From Mucilaginibacter gossypii (GTDB lineage Bacteria; Bacteroidota; Bacteroidia; Sphingobacteriales; Sphingobacteriaceae), in NCBI RefSeq assembly GCF_900100945.1, contig NZ_FNCG01000002.1, forward strand, positions 415,940-479,939: DNA of 64,000 nt. Direction: 5' to 3'. Position numbers and translations under genes: made by a program. The notes beneath the pieces are model-generated. The model ran no database searches, was not told where the DNA came from, and saw only the letters and a list, made by a program, of their open reading frames with translations. Positions 1 to 8,719 of the stretch are shown piece by piece. Numbering within the stretch: the stretch's first letter is position 1; each line of letters begins with the position of its first letter.

Positions 1-330
1 ATTGGTGAATGTAAGAAAGCCTGCCCTTACGCCTTCAATGATATTTTTCCATATAGAAAATGTGGATGAAAGTGTTGATAAAGTTTCCTTGAATGCATTG
101 CCAGATTTTGCAGCTGCCTCATTTTGTTCATTCAATTTTTTAATTGAGTCTGTTAATTTGTTAAGGTCTTTATCTAAGGCATGCACATTGTCTGAGACAT
201 TTTTTATCGGTTTACCAAGGTTACTTATGCTGTTCTTTAAATTGATAAACGCCTGGTTGTATTTTTCGATCTGCTGAATGGAATTATTCATGTCCGAAAA
301 TATCGGGTCATCATTGGATGAATTTGTCAT
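1..330 (-). CDS. Coiled-coil phage protein, N-terminal part (tape-measure-like)
   Basis: The minus-strand frame is open from an ATG at 328-330 to the window edge, giving about 110 residues of an incomplete protein. The visible part is hydrophilic and heptad-like, rich in Asn, Lys, Asp and Leu (for example NLGKPIKNVSDNVHALDKD), followed by a more hydrophobic stretch (IWKNIIEGVRAGF). This matches the start of many phage tail tape-measure proteins, which set tail length. It lies downstream of other tail-like genes on the same strand, where a tape measure could sit. No domain can be confirmed because the rest is outside the window. The plus-strand ORF over the same bases is its antisense shadow. 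Confidence 0.55.
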   Translation of the reverse strand, partial: MTNSSNDDPIFSDMNNSIQQIEKYNQAFINLKNSISNLGKPIKNVSDNVHALDKDLNKLTDSIKKLNEQNEAAAKSGNAFKETLSTLSSTFSIWKNIIEGVRAGFLTFTN

Positions 331-583
331 TTTGATTATTAGTTTTAATTATGTTTAGGTAAAAAAGTAGCCGCTAATATTAAACAAAAAAGTCTTTTTT
401 AATTTGATGGCTTAATGCTTAAAATTCCATTTGGCATAATTTAAAGATTGATTTAATTCAGAATGATTAGAAGAATCTGCGGTTATAGCGAACTGTCCGA
501 GCTATGGCTTAGGATATTAGGATGCGGAACTGATTATCAACAAAGTTGTGTGCAGCCTTAACTAAATAATCAGGCGATATTTA

Positions 584-1168
584 TTACTGTAGCTTTTTAG
601 TTATTTTAGTAATGCTTTCTATTTTGAAATCAAGTTTAGGGTTTGAGAAAGCATAATCCTTATCATCCCCATTACTTGTAAACTCAATATCCCCCGTTTT
701 ATTTTTCTCAAATGATCCGGTTATTAATACTCTATCACCTTTTAACAAATCTTTTAGCTTATCTTTTATGATGGTATTGTCTGGTAGTACCCTGGCAGAT
801 AATACTATATTACTCAAATCTGGGTATTTTTGGTCGTCATCTAAGTAAATCTTTGGCGTAACAAGTAAAGTTGCCTCGATATAATCAACGGGGTAACTTT
901 TTAATTCAATTTGATAAAGAGTAGCCTGCCATTGCACAGCTTTCGCATGCAAAGTATCCACAATCAATTTAGCTACCTGAGCATGTTGTTTATCATATAT
1001 TTCATTTTTTTTTATCGCATTTTCTTCTCCGGAATAGAGAGAATCAGCTACATGAAATTTATTTATTAACGTTAATTCCTCAGTCGGTCGGTCATCTACT
1101 ATTTTAACAGGAGGAGTGCAACTTGCTATAATTAATAATAACAACAGAAGGTTATATGATTTCATCAA
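584..1168 (-). CDS. Small lipoprotein in the phage block
   Basis: A 194-residue protein that starts with a lipoprotein signal: a Leu/Ile-rich core, then the lipobox IIASC with Cys near residue 17. It is therefore probably exported and lipid-anchored. The C-terminal half is beta-rich and contains GDRVLITGSFEKN, which could belong to a small OB-like fold, but I do not recognise a family. It lies between a tail-like gene and the coiled-coil gene, on the same strand. A lipoprotein here is unlikely to be a virion part. A cargo (moron) gene acting at the host surface, for example in superinfection exclusion, is one possibility and is pure inference. Confidence 0.6.
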   Translation of the reverse strand: MMKSYNLLLLLLIIASCTPPVKIVDDRPTEELTLINKFHVADSLYSGEENAIKKNEIYDKQHAQVAKLIVDTLHAKAVQWQATLYQIELKSYPVDYIEATLLVTPKIYLDDDQKYPDLSNIVLSARVLPDNTIIKDKLKDLLKGDRVLITGSFEKNKTGDIEFTSNGDDKDYAFSNPKLDFKIESITKITKKLQ

Positions 1169-1255
1169 AGTGATAATTTAGATTTTACTAATATTATTGG
1201 TAAATATAACGTTTACACTTTGGGTTGCAAATAATATTTGAAAAATAAAAAAATG

Positions 1256-3304
1256 TTAACCAAGCTTTACTAATTCTACTTTTGTCGGCTGTCCTTTACG
1301 CCAGCTATCGATTTTGTTGATATAATAATAACAGCTGTCCTGCTCCAGATAAACCGGAATAAGCAAATCAAGTTCCATGATATCGCGCGGGGTTAATAAA
1401 AAATAGCGCACTACCTTTTTGGTTTGGGTTAGTATCTTTTGCAGTTGCGGATAATAGTTTGTTCTTAAACCTGGCTGCTTTGCGCCGTTAACTCCCGGTT
1501 TATCGCTAAAGCAAAGGTTAAATTCACCATCGGGTTTATAAAAATAAGGCACCGATACTACGTCATTTACCTCAACAGTCTTTTCGCCGTCGGTAAATTT
1601 TACCGTAGGATAATCTTTAAGATTGAGCAGGTTTAACTTTTGATCAATCAATATTCTTGGTGATGTGCTGATGCTGAAATCGTTGGTATCGCTATCAGGA
1701 TCGAGCTTTTTAATTTGCGCTATAGTTCCACCGGTAAATGCCCGGTTAAGGGTAGGGGCAAACTGGCTTTCGAACAGGTCGGCACTTGCCGGCAGGGTCT
1801 TATCTTTAACTATAATTTCAGAATCGGCCAGTTTTTTGGGTAATACGTTATCGTCATCCTTGTATTTCATGTAATTAACCTGTGCATATCCGCCGAGTTG
1901 AAAACTTATGGTTTTACCCTGATCAATACACTTGCTTGTCCAGTTTTTTGCGATTGGAATATTGGAAACAATATCTGCAAATGAATTAAAGGACACGGTG
2001 TGGGTACTGTTATCTGTTTGGCATACAATGCCGAAACGTTGCAGCGTATCCTTCAATAAATCTTTCTGACTTATATCCGGAAAAATGCGTTCGCATTGTA
2101 CCTGCTGGCCATATAAAACCGGTTTCTGATCAACATCGAACCTAAACACAGCGCCTTTATGAATAAATACGGTGGTGTTATAACGGTGCAGGTGGTAAGT
2201 GATGAAAATCGAATATCCTTTATTAAGCTCGAAATCGTATGTGAGCTTTAAATTCTTAACCGGTTCTGTGCGCTCACGGGTATTAGGCGGATAAGCCTTA
2301 TCTGTAAAGTTGATGGTTTGCTTTGCCACTTCGCTTGAATGGCCGTTTGCATCACGATAGTTTATGATGAGTTCAAAATACCCGTTATCGCCGGTATTGG
2401 CCACGCCATGCATGTCTAAGTCGAGAATGAGGCTTGCTGTGCCGTTAACCCGCTCTGTTGCGTGGTATTCCTGAAATCCAATTGGTAAAGTTCTGTCCGT
2501 ATTATCATTGGCATGCATACCTAACTGCCCGCCATCAATTACAAGTTCGTTATTTGTAACGTACAACATCGATGCTGATTTACTCAAACCTTCAACTGAG
2601 TTCTGAAAATCGGTACCATGTTCAAACTCGTCATTGGCAAACTGACAAATAAGTTTAGGGTATAACTCATTTTTAAGCAAGGAGCCTGTTGCTTTATAAC
2701 CTGTGTTTTTGATCATTAGTTCGATTGCAGTTTTAATGAAAAAACCTGGCCGCATGGTATACACATCCAAAGGTTTATCAAAATCAACCTCATTTATTGA
2801 TCCATAATCAACAACAGGCCATATCCAACCCTCTTCCTTTTTTTGTGATGCAACAATGGTTTCCAAATTCCAGGGATGGTCAAAAGCCTGCCACGGCAGG
2901 TTTTTACCCAAATTGGATGTGGTGCTGCTGCTATCGCCCATGTCATAGATTTTTCCCTCCAACGCGTCAAAAAAATCAACATTGCCACTTAATATGGTGA
3001 TGTTGGCCGTATCCTGTTCAATGCTGTTAAGCACAGCTAACCCATAAGGGATGATTTCAAGCCCATCCTGTATAATTTTAGCCTGATAATTATCATAGGG
3101 CAGGTTTGTAGTAAAAGCTACCTGATCCGGAAAACCCAGAATTTGACGGTTACGTTGCGTTAGCGGGATCTTAAACTGGTTGCTGGTATTGCCCTGCTGG
3201 TTTTTAACTTCGGCCAGGTTATTGATCTGGAAGGTAAGCGCAATAGGGCTGTCATCAGTTAAATCAACCAGTTGGTCATTAATATAAAGTTGTATCTGAT
3301 TCAT
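1256..3304 (-). CDS. Phage structural protein, probably tail or baseplate
   Basis: A 682-residue protein with no signal peptide. It opens with a compact beta-rich segment (MNQIQLYINDQLVDLTDDSP) and then reads as alternating beta strands, with many Tyr, Asn and Asp residues typical of virion proteins. It ends in a short domain with VYLEQDSCYYYINKIDSW. I do not recognise a named family. The same orientation as the terminase genes, and the size, suggest a distal tail or baseplate-type protein. The ATG at 3304 is the only sensible start. A divergent lipoprotein gene starts 106 bases upstream, interrupting the block. Confidence 0.55.
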   Translation of the reverse strand: MNQIQLYINDQLVDLTDDSPIALTFQINNLAEVKNQQGNTSNQFKIPLTQRNRQILGFPDQVAFTTNLPYDNYQAKIIQDGLEIIPYGLAVLNSIEQDTANITILSGNVDFFDALEGKIYDMGDSSSTTSNLGKNLPWQAFDHPWNLETIVASQKKEEGWIWPVVDYGSINEVDFDKPLDVYTMRPGFFIKTAIELMIKNTGYKATGSLLKNELYPKLICQFANDEFEHGTDFQNSVEGLSKSASMLYVTNNELVIDGGQLGMHANDNTDRTLPIGFQEYHATERVNGTASLILDLDMHGVANTGDNGYFELIINYRDANGHSSEVAKQTINFTDKAYPPNTRERTEPVKNLKLTYDFELNKGYSIFITYHLHRYNTTVFIHKGAVFRFDVDQKPVLYGQQVQCERIFPDISQKDLLKDTLQRFGIVCQTDNSTHTVSFNSFADIVSNIPIAKNWTSKCIDQGKTISFQLGGYAQVNYMKYKDDDNVLPKKLADSEIIVKDKTLPASADLFESQFAPTLNRAFTGGTIAQIKKLDPDSDTNDFSISTSPRILIDQKLNLLNLKDYPTVKFTDGEKTVEVNDVVSVPYFYKPDGEFNLCFSDKPGVNGAKQPGLRTNYYPQLQKILTQTKKVVRYFLLTPRDIMELDLLIPVYLEQDSCYYYINKIDSWRKGQPTKVELVKLG

Positions 3305-3410
3305 GAAATTAGCAAATGTTAGTTGTTGACCGTTGTTTAAAACAATTGGTTTATTATCAATAATTTATTTAAGTTTATGATCCCGACCAATTAACCTGAA
3401 ACAGCATTCA

Positions 3411-3860
3411 ATGCATGTAAAGTATCTTTTGATAATTGCCATATTGGTATGTTGCCTGGTATCATGCAAAAAAGATGATAAGGCTGCTAACCCTGTAGTT
3501 ACTATTACAGGTAAATGGTACCTGAAAAAATATCATACCCGCAGTTATAAAAACAATGTGCTGTTGAGAGATACTGCCCGTACAGATTACTCGGCTGCTG
3601 ATTTTGAAATTTTTAATAATGATGGTTCAGGTTATACGTCAAACCGCACTCCGTCGGGCGAAACGGCGCTTATTAAATATCAATACACTTTGAAGGATAA
3701 AGTATTAACCATAAGTAAAACAACACCAGCATTTTATGAAGGCACTTATACCGTTAATACACTTAGCGAAAAGGCACTTGAAGTAAGTTATGAAAGTAGT
3801 ATAACTGTTGATGGTGATTATTACTATGGGATTGATAACATTAGTTTTACGAAAGAATAA
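3411..3860 (+). CDS. Lipocalin-like lipoprotein inserted in the phage block
   Basis: A 149-residue protein with a signal peptide and lipobox (LVSCKK, Cys near residue 19). After it comes a beta-rich domain starting TGKWYLKKYHTRSY and containing DFEIFNNDGSGYT and YTLKDKVLTIS. This is the pattern of the small lipocalin-like domains common in Bacteroidota lipoproteins (GxW motif, then paired strands). It is read against the surrounding minus-strand phage genes and ends only 5 bases before the stop of the 701-residue gene. That orientation and the surface anchoring suggest an accessory cargo gene rather than a structural gene. Function unknown. Confidence 0.7.
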   Translation: MHVKYLLIIAILVCCLVSCKKDDKAANPVVTITGKWYLKKYHTRSYKNNVLLRDTARTDYSAADFEIFNNDGSGYTSNRTPSGETALIKYQYTLKDKVLTISKTTPAFYEGTYTVNTLSEKALEVSYESSITVDGDYYYGIDNISFTKE

Positions 3861-3865
3861 GTCCG

Positions 3866-5971
3866 TTACTGGGTTTGAATATTTATGGACGGCATGTTGA
3901 ATGTTATGCTAAACGGGGCCTGCCCGTTGCGGGTTTCATATTCGCTGTAGGTAGCGGTATTTATCACAATGGTTTGCCACCTGACGGGATTTTTATTTAC
4001 CAGCATCTGTACCTTTGGCGAATATTTAATTGACTGCAGCCCGCGGATATCATTTACAGAAAGATCTTCGGCCATAACCTTCATTTTTTGCCCTGCACTT
4101 TTGCTGATCACTTCTTCAATTCCTTCCTGGGTTTGCCAGTTTTGTACAAAGTTTTTAATGATAACAGCATTTTGAACATCCAGGCTTATTTCCTGGTTAA
4201 ATACAAAACGATAGTAATTCCAGGAACCACTAAGCCCGATCCATCTCAGGTATACTGAATTATCATCAACAGCATCATCTATCCGTACAGTTTGTGCTTT
4301 GGTTAACGAATGCGAACCATTTTCATCATCATACCTGATCTGGATATTAAAGTAATAGGCCACGGCCTGGAAGTTTGCATTAACCATAAGCCGGTGCAAG
4401 CCGGCTGGACCTGTTAACGGCATGATAAAAGATGTTTGGTTACCGATGCTAAACTTGCTGCCATCTTCATTCAGGATCCACGAATCATCCTCATTTTGCA
4501 AATAATCGGGTTGTGAACCACCGGGTAGCGGGTTCCGGTTAATATCAAGCAAAGTAAGCAGGCAATAGGGTTGGAGGCCGGCCATCTCATCGGTGCAGAT
4601 GAACCCAATATCAAATGGGTATCCGGCCGAATATGCAGACTCTTTAAAGTCCGTTATCCATTGTGCGGGTGAGTTGATATTGGGAACATAAGCAGCAAGA
4701 TTGCCGCCATACTTATCTCCGAGTTGTTTGGCCGCATAAACCACATAGTACGGATACTGAATTTGACTGAAGCTGCTTGTAAATCCTTCGTTTGAGCCAT
4801 CATCATAATGCTGGGCGTACTCAACCGTATAAGCGGCACAGAGATTGGTATCGCGATGATCAACCTGGTTATAATCGTTGCTGTCGGCCGGGCGTAGCAA
4901 GCTCTGTAAAAAGTTTGACAGGTCTGCTTTTACTAAGCCGGTATTATCCGGCCGGTTTACTGATTTTATGGTGGATAGGTTATTGGTAAGCGGATCGGTA
5001 TAGGTAATGCGGGTATGCAGCTCATAATACGGGTACATGCTGTTGATATTAATAAAACCGGTAGTGTCACCGTTTATAAAGGGAGTATCAATCACTATGC
5101 TATTGGTGCCTGTTACTTTTTCAATGGTATAAACTCCTTTATAAGCGTTCGACTTCAGATAGATTTTATCCCCTTCCTTAACTTTAACCAACCCTGTATT
5201 GGTGTCTTTAAAATTGGCGTTAACACTGATGCAGGCATGTCCTTTTTCGCTGTCGGCTGTTATGCTTTTAATCGTGAAATCTTTTCTTTGATAGGTAAAC
5301 ACGATAGGATTGAACGCCGCGCTCCAGCGTGATACATATCCATCGGGGAGCATTACCGAAGGATCACCGGTTAACAGATTGGTGGATGTTGAAATACTAA
5401 CCTCCGCGGTGTCTGTACAGCCTAAGGGGTTACTGTCTTTTACAAGTATGTGTTTTAACCCCCCGCTTTGGTTTGTAAAAACAGGAGACGCCTGCCAGTT
5501 TGCACCCAGATCGATACTATACAATATGGATGCAAAACTTGAGGTCGCGTTAACTGTAATCTGAGCGTCGGCAGCTCCCGGGGCCGACTCGATCTTATTG
5601 ATAGCTATATAATTTATCTTCAGATCACAAACAGAGGGATTGGGGGAAGGATTGTCACCGGCTTTGACAGCAATTATGCTGAACGATATATAGTTGCTCC
5701 GGATCATATCGCCCTGGGGACTATATTCGTAATCCCTGATGATACCTGAATAAAGTGGGAATGATTGCCCGGCTACAATAACGTTGAAGGTGCTTGTATA
5801 CCCGTTTTCGTTACGCTGATAGGTGACTTCGCAGTTATTGCCATTGGTGGGCTGCCCGGTATCAGCATCAATAATGCTGATGAATACATCGCCCTGATCA
5901 ATTTGCCCCCCGTTTTGGTCGGGGTAGGTTGTTGAGCTGATGGTTTCATTAATAGTGGCTGTTATATTCAT
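3866..5971 (-). CDS. Large phage virion protein with an SprB-like repeat
   Basis: A 701-residue minus-strand protein without a signal peptide. Residues about 125-194 (ESAPGAADAQITVNATSSF, then a YSIDLGANWQ segment and a VKDSNPLGCTDTAEVSI segment) resemble one SprB-type Ig-like repeat. Such repeats occur in Bacteroidota surface adhesins: a beta sandwich with YSID near the middle and a VxDxxGC end. The rest is beta-rich with many aromatic residues, as in tail or receptor-binding proteins. It is preceded at 23 bases by the 146-residue gene, consistent with one transcript. A role in host-surface contact is an inference. Confidence 0.6.
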   Translation of the reverse strand: MNITATINETISSTTYPDQNGGQIDQGDVFISIIDADTGQPTNGNNCEVTYQRNENGYTSTFNVIVAGQSFPLYSGIIRDYEYSPQGDMIRSNYISFSIIAVKAGDNPSPNPSVCDLKINYIAINKIESAPGAADAQITVNATSSFASILYSIDLGANWQASPVFTNQSGGLKHILVKDSNPLGCTDTAEVSISTSTNLLTGDPSVMLPDGYVSRWSAAFNPIVFTYQRKDFTIKSITADSEKGHACISVNANFKDTNTGLVKVKEGDKIYLKSNAYKGVYTIEKVTGTNSIVIDTPFINGDTTGFININSMYPYYELHTRITYTDPLTNNLSTIKSVNRPDNTGLVKADLSNFLQSLLRPADSNDYNQVDHRDTNLCAAYTVEYAQHYDDGSNEGFTSSFSQIQYPYYVVYAAKQLGDKYGGNLAAYVPNINSPAQWITDFKESAYSAGYPFDIGFICTDEMAGLQPYCLLTLLDINRNPLPGGSQPDYLQNEDDSWILNEDGSKFSIGNQTSFIMPLTGPAGLHRLMVNANFQAVAYYFNIQIRYDDENGSHSLTKAQTVRIDDAVDDNSVYLRWIGLSGSWNYYRFVFNQEISLDVQNAVIIKNFVQNWQTQEGIEEVISKSAGQKMKVMAEDLSVNDIRGLQSIKYSPKVQMLVNKNPVRWQTIVINTATYSEYETRNGQAPFSITFNMPSINIQTQ

Positions 5972-5994
5972 TTTTTATTAGTTAGAATGAGGGT

Positions 5995-6435
5995 TTAAAA
6001 AACATCAAAATACATGGCCGATAAAGTTATGGTTAAACCAATACCGGTGGTGTTAACATCAAACTTGTTATAAACCGGCACACATTTGGCTTTTTGCCCT
6101 GCTTTGACCCTGAAGTACCGGCCTTCGCCTTCCCTGTATTTTGAGGCTTTTACCACAAATTGACTGGCCATTTGCAGCGCTTGCGATACGTAGGTTTCAT
6201 TTTCGGCCGTGAACTGTCCAAAATCTGTTTTGAACAGAAACTCCATATAAACGGTAAACATATTATCAACCGAGCCATTGACCTGCGGACTTACCTCAAT
6301 AGGCTGAAGGGGGTAAAGAAATACGTAGGGAAAGCTGATATCATCTGCAAGGGTATTCAGTTCGGCCTGGGTGCCATAGGCAAATGCCGGGTTGCCATTA
6401 AGTGTTTGTACAATAGCTTCTATTTGGTTACGCAT
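5995..6435 (-). CDS. Small phage protein, possible head-tail or tail-completion protein
   Basis: A 146-residue protein beginning MRNQIEAIVQTLNGNPAFAY. It has an alpha-then-beta layout: an N-terminal helix, a strand with FPYVFLYPLQP, a helix around QALQMASQFVVKA, and a C-terminal ITLSAMYFDVF strand. Size, layout and place between the chaperone-like pair and large tail-like genes fit a tail-terminator or head-tail joining protein, families that vary too much to confirm by eye. The ATG at 6435 follows the previous stop by about 70 bases. No unusual features. Confidence 0.5.
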   Translation of the reverse strand: MRNQIEAIVQTLNGNPAFAYGTQAELNTLADDISFPYVFLYPLQPIEVSPQVNGSVDNMFTVYMEFLFKTDFGQFTAENETYVSQALQMASQFVVKASKYREGEGRYFRVKAGQKAKCVPVYNKFDVNTTGIGLTITLSAMYFDVF

Positions 6436-6504
6436 AATAATTCAGGCCCCGATCCCTGGGTTGGGGTGGTTTGGTATTTAATAGCCTTGCAGGGATAAGG
6501 CGCT

Positions 6505-6765
6505 TTAAGTTGTAGTTTGAGATAGCTCGCTATATCGTTTTTGATATTCAGCTTCGGTTTTGTTAAGCAGCAGTTTGGTAAGCAAGCGCTCATATGGCAT
6601 ACTCATGATCAAGTCCCATTTGGTAATATCGCCGCCTGCTAATGAGTTTACAGTGTTGATATATTTAAATTTTTCGAAGGACTGGATTCCTGCCCTTTTT
6701 TCCAATACGGTAGGAGCCGATGCCAAAAGCTTATTCTCGGCATCGATAAGCTGGGATAACAGGTA
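6505..6765 (-). CDS. Downstream frame of a candidate -1 frameshift pair (C-terminal extension)
   Basis: In the -1 frame relative to the 239-residue gene, an open frame runs from the slippery run at 6771-6765 to a stop at 6505, adding 86 residues (YLLSQLIDAENKLL at its start, GGDITKWDLIMSMPYERLL later). It has no ATG near its start. The first usable codon is a TTG at 6726, inside the overlap. Its composition looks like real coding sequence. It could be made by -1 frameshifting, giving a fusion of about 287 residues. It could also start at the TTG, or it may reflect a lost base in a homopolymer. Confidence 0.5.
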   Translation of the reverse strand, partial: YLLSQLIDAENKLLASAPTVLEKRAGIQSFEKFKYINTVNSLAGGDITKWDLIMSMPYERLLTKLLLNKTEAEYQKRYSELSQTTT

Positions 6766-7367
6766 AAAAAATGCTTTGAGATGGGCAGTGCCTCCGTTAC
6801 CCGTAGCTTTTTAACTTCGTCCATAAAGCTTTCTACCTCATATTCGTTATATTTTTTACCTGTTGCCCGGCAATAGAAGTATTGCGCCAATATCTGGCAG
6901 CAAGCGTTTAATGAAGGATTAAAATGTTCCTGCCAATCATCTTCGCCATGGGTTTTTATATGGGTATTTATTTCTTCGGCTATGATATCGCGGGCTGCCA
7001 TAAATGCGCCGGCAGGCTCAACCGAAAGGTTTTGCATTACTTTTACCTTTGTTTTTTGGGGTGGTGCCCCGCTGCCCCCTGATAGCATAAAAATTACCTC
7101 TTTGGGGATCTCGTTACTGTTGTACAGGTATTTAATCTGGTGGGATAAAGAAAGCACGGCATCGCCAAACTGGTGCAGATCATCATAGTTTTTGATGTTA
7201 TGAAGCTCAGTAACCGGTATGCCCGAAAGTATGCTGATGGCCTCCAAATCTGTTATATTGGGCCGGGCTTGCAAATCCATTAGTTGGCCGAGGGTTACTT
7301 CATTTAATTGCGTTGGTATCCGGACCCGCAACTTGCCCTGGGTTGTTTTTAATATTTGTTCTGTCAT
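6648..7367 (-). CDS. Phage protein next to terminase, possible tail-assembly chaperone (short form)
   Basis: A 239-residue protein starting MTEQILKTTQGKLRVRIPTQ. It is mostly helical and contains NLSVEPAGAFMAARDIIAEE and a Cys-rich helical segment near 150-170. I do not recognise a named family. Codons 200-201 are TTT TTT within a run of seven T, the ideal place for a -1 slip, and after the run this frame adds only 38 residues. A short form with a frameshifted long form is the classic layout of tail-assembly chaperones. Those usually sit beside the tape measure rather than the terminase, so the role is uncertain. Confidence 0.5.
   Translation of the reverse strand: MTEQILKTTQGKLRVRIPTQLNEVTLGQLMDLQARPNITDLEAISILSGIPVTELHNIKNYDDLHQFGDAVLSLSHQIKYLYNSNEIPKEVIFMLSGGSGAPPQKTKVKVMQNLSVEPAGAFMAARDIIAEEINTHIKTHGEDDWQEHFNPSLNACCQILAQYFYCRATGKKYNEYEVESFMDEVKKLRVTEALPISKHFFTCYPSLSMPRISFWHRLLPYWKKGQESSPSKNLNISTL
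6765..6771 (-). promoter_or_regulatory. Candidate -1 ribosomal frameshift site (T TTT TTT)
   Basis: Seven T on the minus strand (A7 on plus). In the upstream gene's frame they read as the last base of CAT followed by TTT TTT, which fits the X XXY YYZ slippery rule. A -1 slip continues into the 86-residue frame that ends at 6505. I did not see a convincing downstream stem-loop by eye. Confidence 0.45.
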
Positions 7368-7411
7368 ATCTATTAAGCCTGTGTCGGTTTTGTAGTTTTT
7401 ATTATGGATGT

Positions 7412-8671
7412 TTAGATCAGCCCGTGTAATACCCCTACCTGTTGAATGCTTTGCCTGTGCGGCAGGCGCGATTGAAGTTTTCCGGTGCCGTTTATTTTTA
7501 ATTTATTAAGGGCGATATACCTTAAGGGGTCTATCAAATGGTTCCATGAGTCAACCGGTTCATTGATGGTTTTGCCTGTTACATCTACGCGCCATTTATA
7601 ACGGTTAAGCTCGTTGCGCAGGTTTGTACTATTGCGGGTTATATTTATTTTGTAGCGTTTAAGGATATCAATAGAGTTTTTAACACTATCGGCACCTTTT
7701 TTTGCAGCTGTAACGCGCCACCCCAGGCGTTTTAATTCTTCTATTGATTTGGGTTCTGCACTATCTGCAATAATTTCGCAGTTAAAACCTACACCGGCCT
7801 CTTTTAATTTTGAGGAAATATCTGTGTTGGTGAGGCCTGTTTTGTAGAGTAACTCGTTTACCCACAATTCGCCGTTTTGCTGGTATACTTCAATGCATCC
7901 GGTTTCATCATTGGTAAAACCAAAATCTAAGCCCAGGGCTATCAAACGGGCATCGGCCGGGATAGATTCGCAGATATACCAGTTGTCAAATATAAGCCCG
8001 TTTATTTTGCCGGTTAAACCACGGGCGTATACTTTCCATAGTTCAATATCAACAGTTTTTAACGCTTCTATTTTGTCACGTACTTCCTGACCTAAAAACG
8101 GGTTATGCCGATGGTCGGACACTATAAGTTGTACCCCCGGTTTACCAATTAAGTGCTCATGTACCCAAAAGCCGGTATTGGGGTTATAGTCAATAAAAAT
8201 GCGCTTTTTGGTACGCAGGGCCAATTCTGTATATACATCCCATGTAAGGCCATTGGCTTCGTTGATAAACAGGTAGTCGCGCTTTCCGGATTTTGCGTCC
8301 TGTCCGTTGTCGTAGCTTTTAAACTCAATTATGCTACCGTTGAGAAACTCGAAAATACGGTCGCTTTTATTATAGCTTTTAATTTTTGCCTGTAATACCG
8401 GCGAAGAGCTGTATATATTTAGAGCATCGCGCAGGGCGCCTGCTTTAAGGTTAGGGATATCCTGTCCAACTATGGTGATCACCTGTTTGGGGTTTTCGCA
8501 GGCAAGGCAAAACAGCGCCTGCTCAATGGCAAATGTTTTACCGCTGCTGGTACCTCCCTGGTTAATTACCACATGCGCGGTTGAAAGATAATTTTGTTTG
8601 AACAGGACAGAGCAGTGAAAACCTTCCGGCTCTTTAAATGTAATGTCGGTGATTACTTCTTCATCGGTCAT
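7412..8671 (-). CDS. Phage terminase large subunit (PBSX/Terminase_3 type)
   Basis: A 419-residue DNA-packaging motor protein. It has an ATPase half with Walker A GGTSSGKT at about 39-46 and Walker B with catalytic Glu (YLFINEAN, about 133-140). The nuclease half has acidic motifs GLDFGFTNDETG and IADSAEP and a late DPLRY. Length and motif order match PBSX-family large terminases. It cuts concatemeric phage DNA and drives it into the prohead through a portal, but no portal gene is visible next to it. It follows the small-subunit gene by 48 bases on the same strand, so the two are probably co-transcribed. Confidence 0.93.
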   Translation of the reverse strand: MTDEEVITDITFKEPEGFHCSVLFKQNYLSTAHVVINQGGTSSGKTFAIEQALFCLACENPKQVITIVGQDIPNLKAGALRDALNIYSSSPVLQAKIKSYNKSDRIFEFLNGSIIEFKSYDNGQDAKSGKRDYLFINEANGLTWDVYTELALRTKKRIFIDYNPNTGFWVHEHLIGKPGVQLIVSDHRHNPFLGQEVRDKIEALKTVDIELWKVYARGLTGKINGLIFDNWYICESIPADARLIALGLDFGFTNDETGCIEVYQQNGELWVNELLYKTGLTNTDISSKLKEAGVGFNCEIIADSAEPKSIEELKRLGWRVTAAKKGADSVKNSIDILKRYKINITRNSTNLRNELNRYKWRVDVTGKTINEPVDSWNHLIDPLRYIALNKLKINGTGKLQSRLPHRQSIQQVGVLHGLI

Positions 8672-8719
8672 TGTTACTGATTTTAATCTGATAGCTGAGG
8701 TTGCAAACGGGTACCGGGG

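Noticed and set aside
2..277. Plus-strand ORF of 91 codons at the window edge
   Set aside because: It is antisense to an open minus-strand frame with a good coiled-coil protein; the plus frame has no protein-like pattern.
6160..6498. Plus-strand ORF of 112 codons
   Set aside because: Antisense shadow of the 146-residue phage gene; composition unlike a protein.
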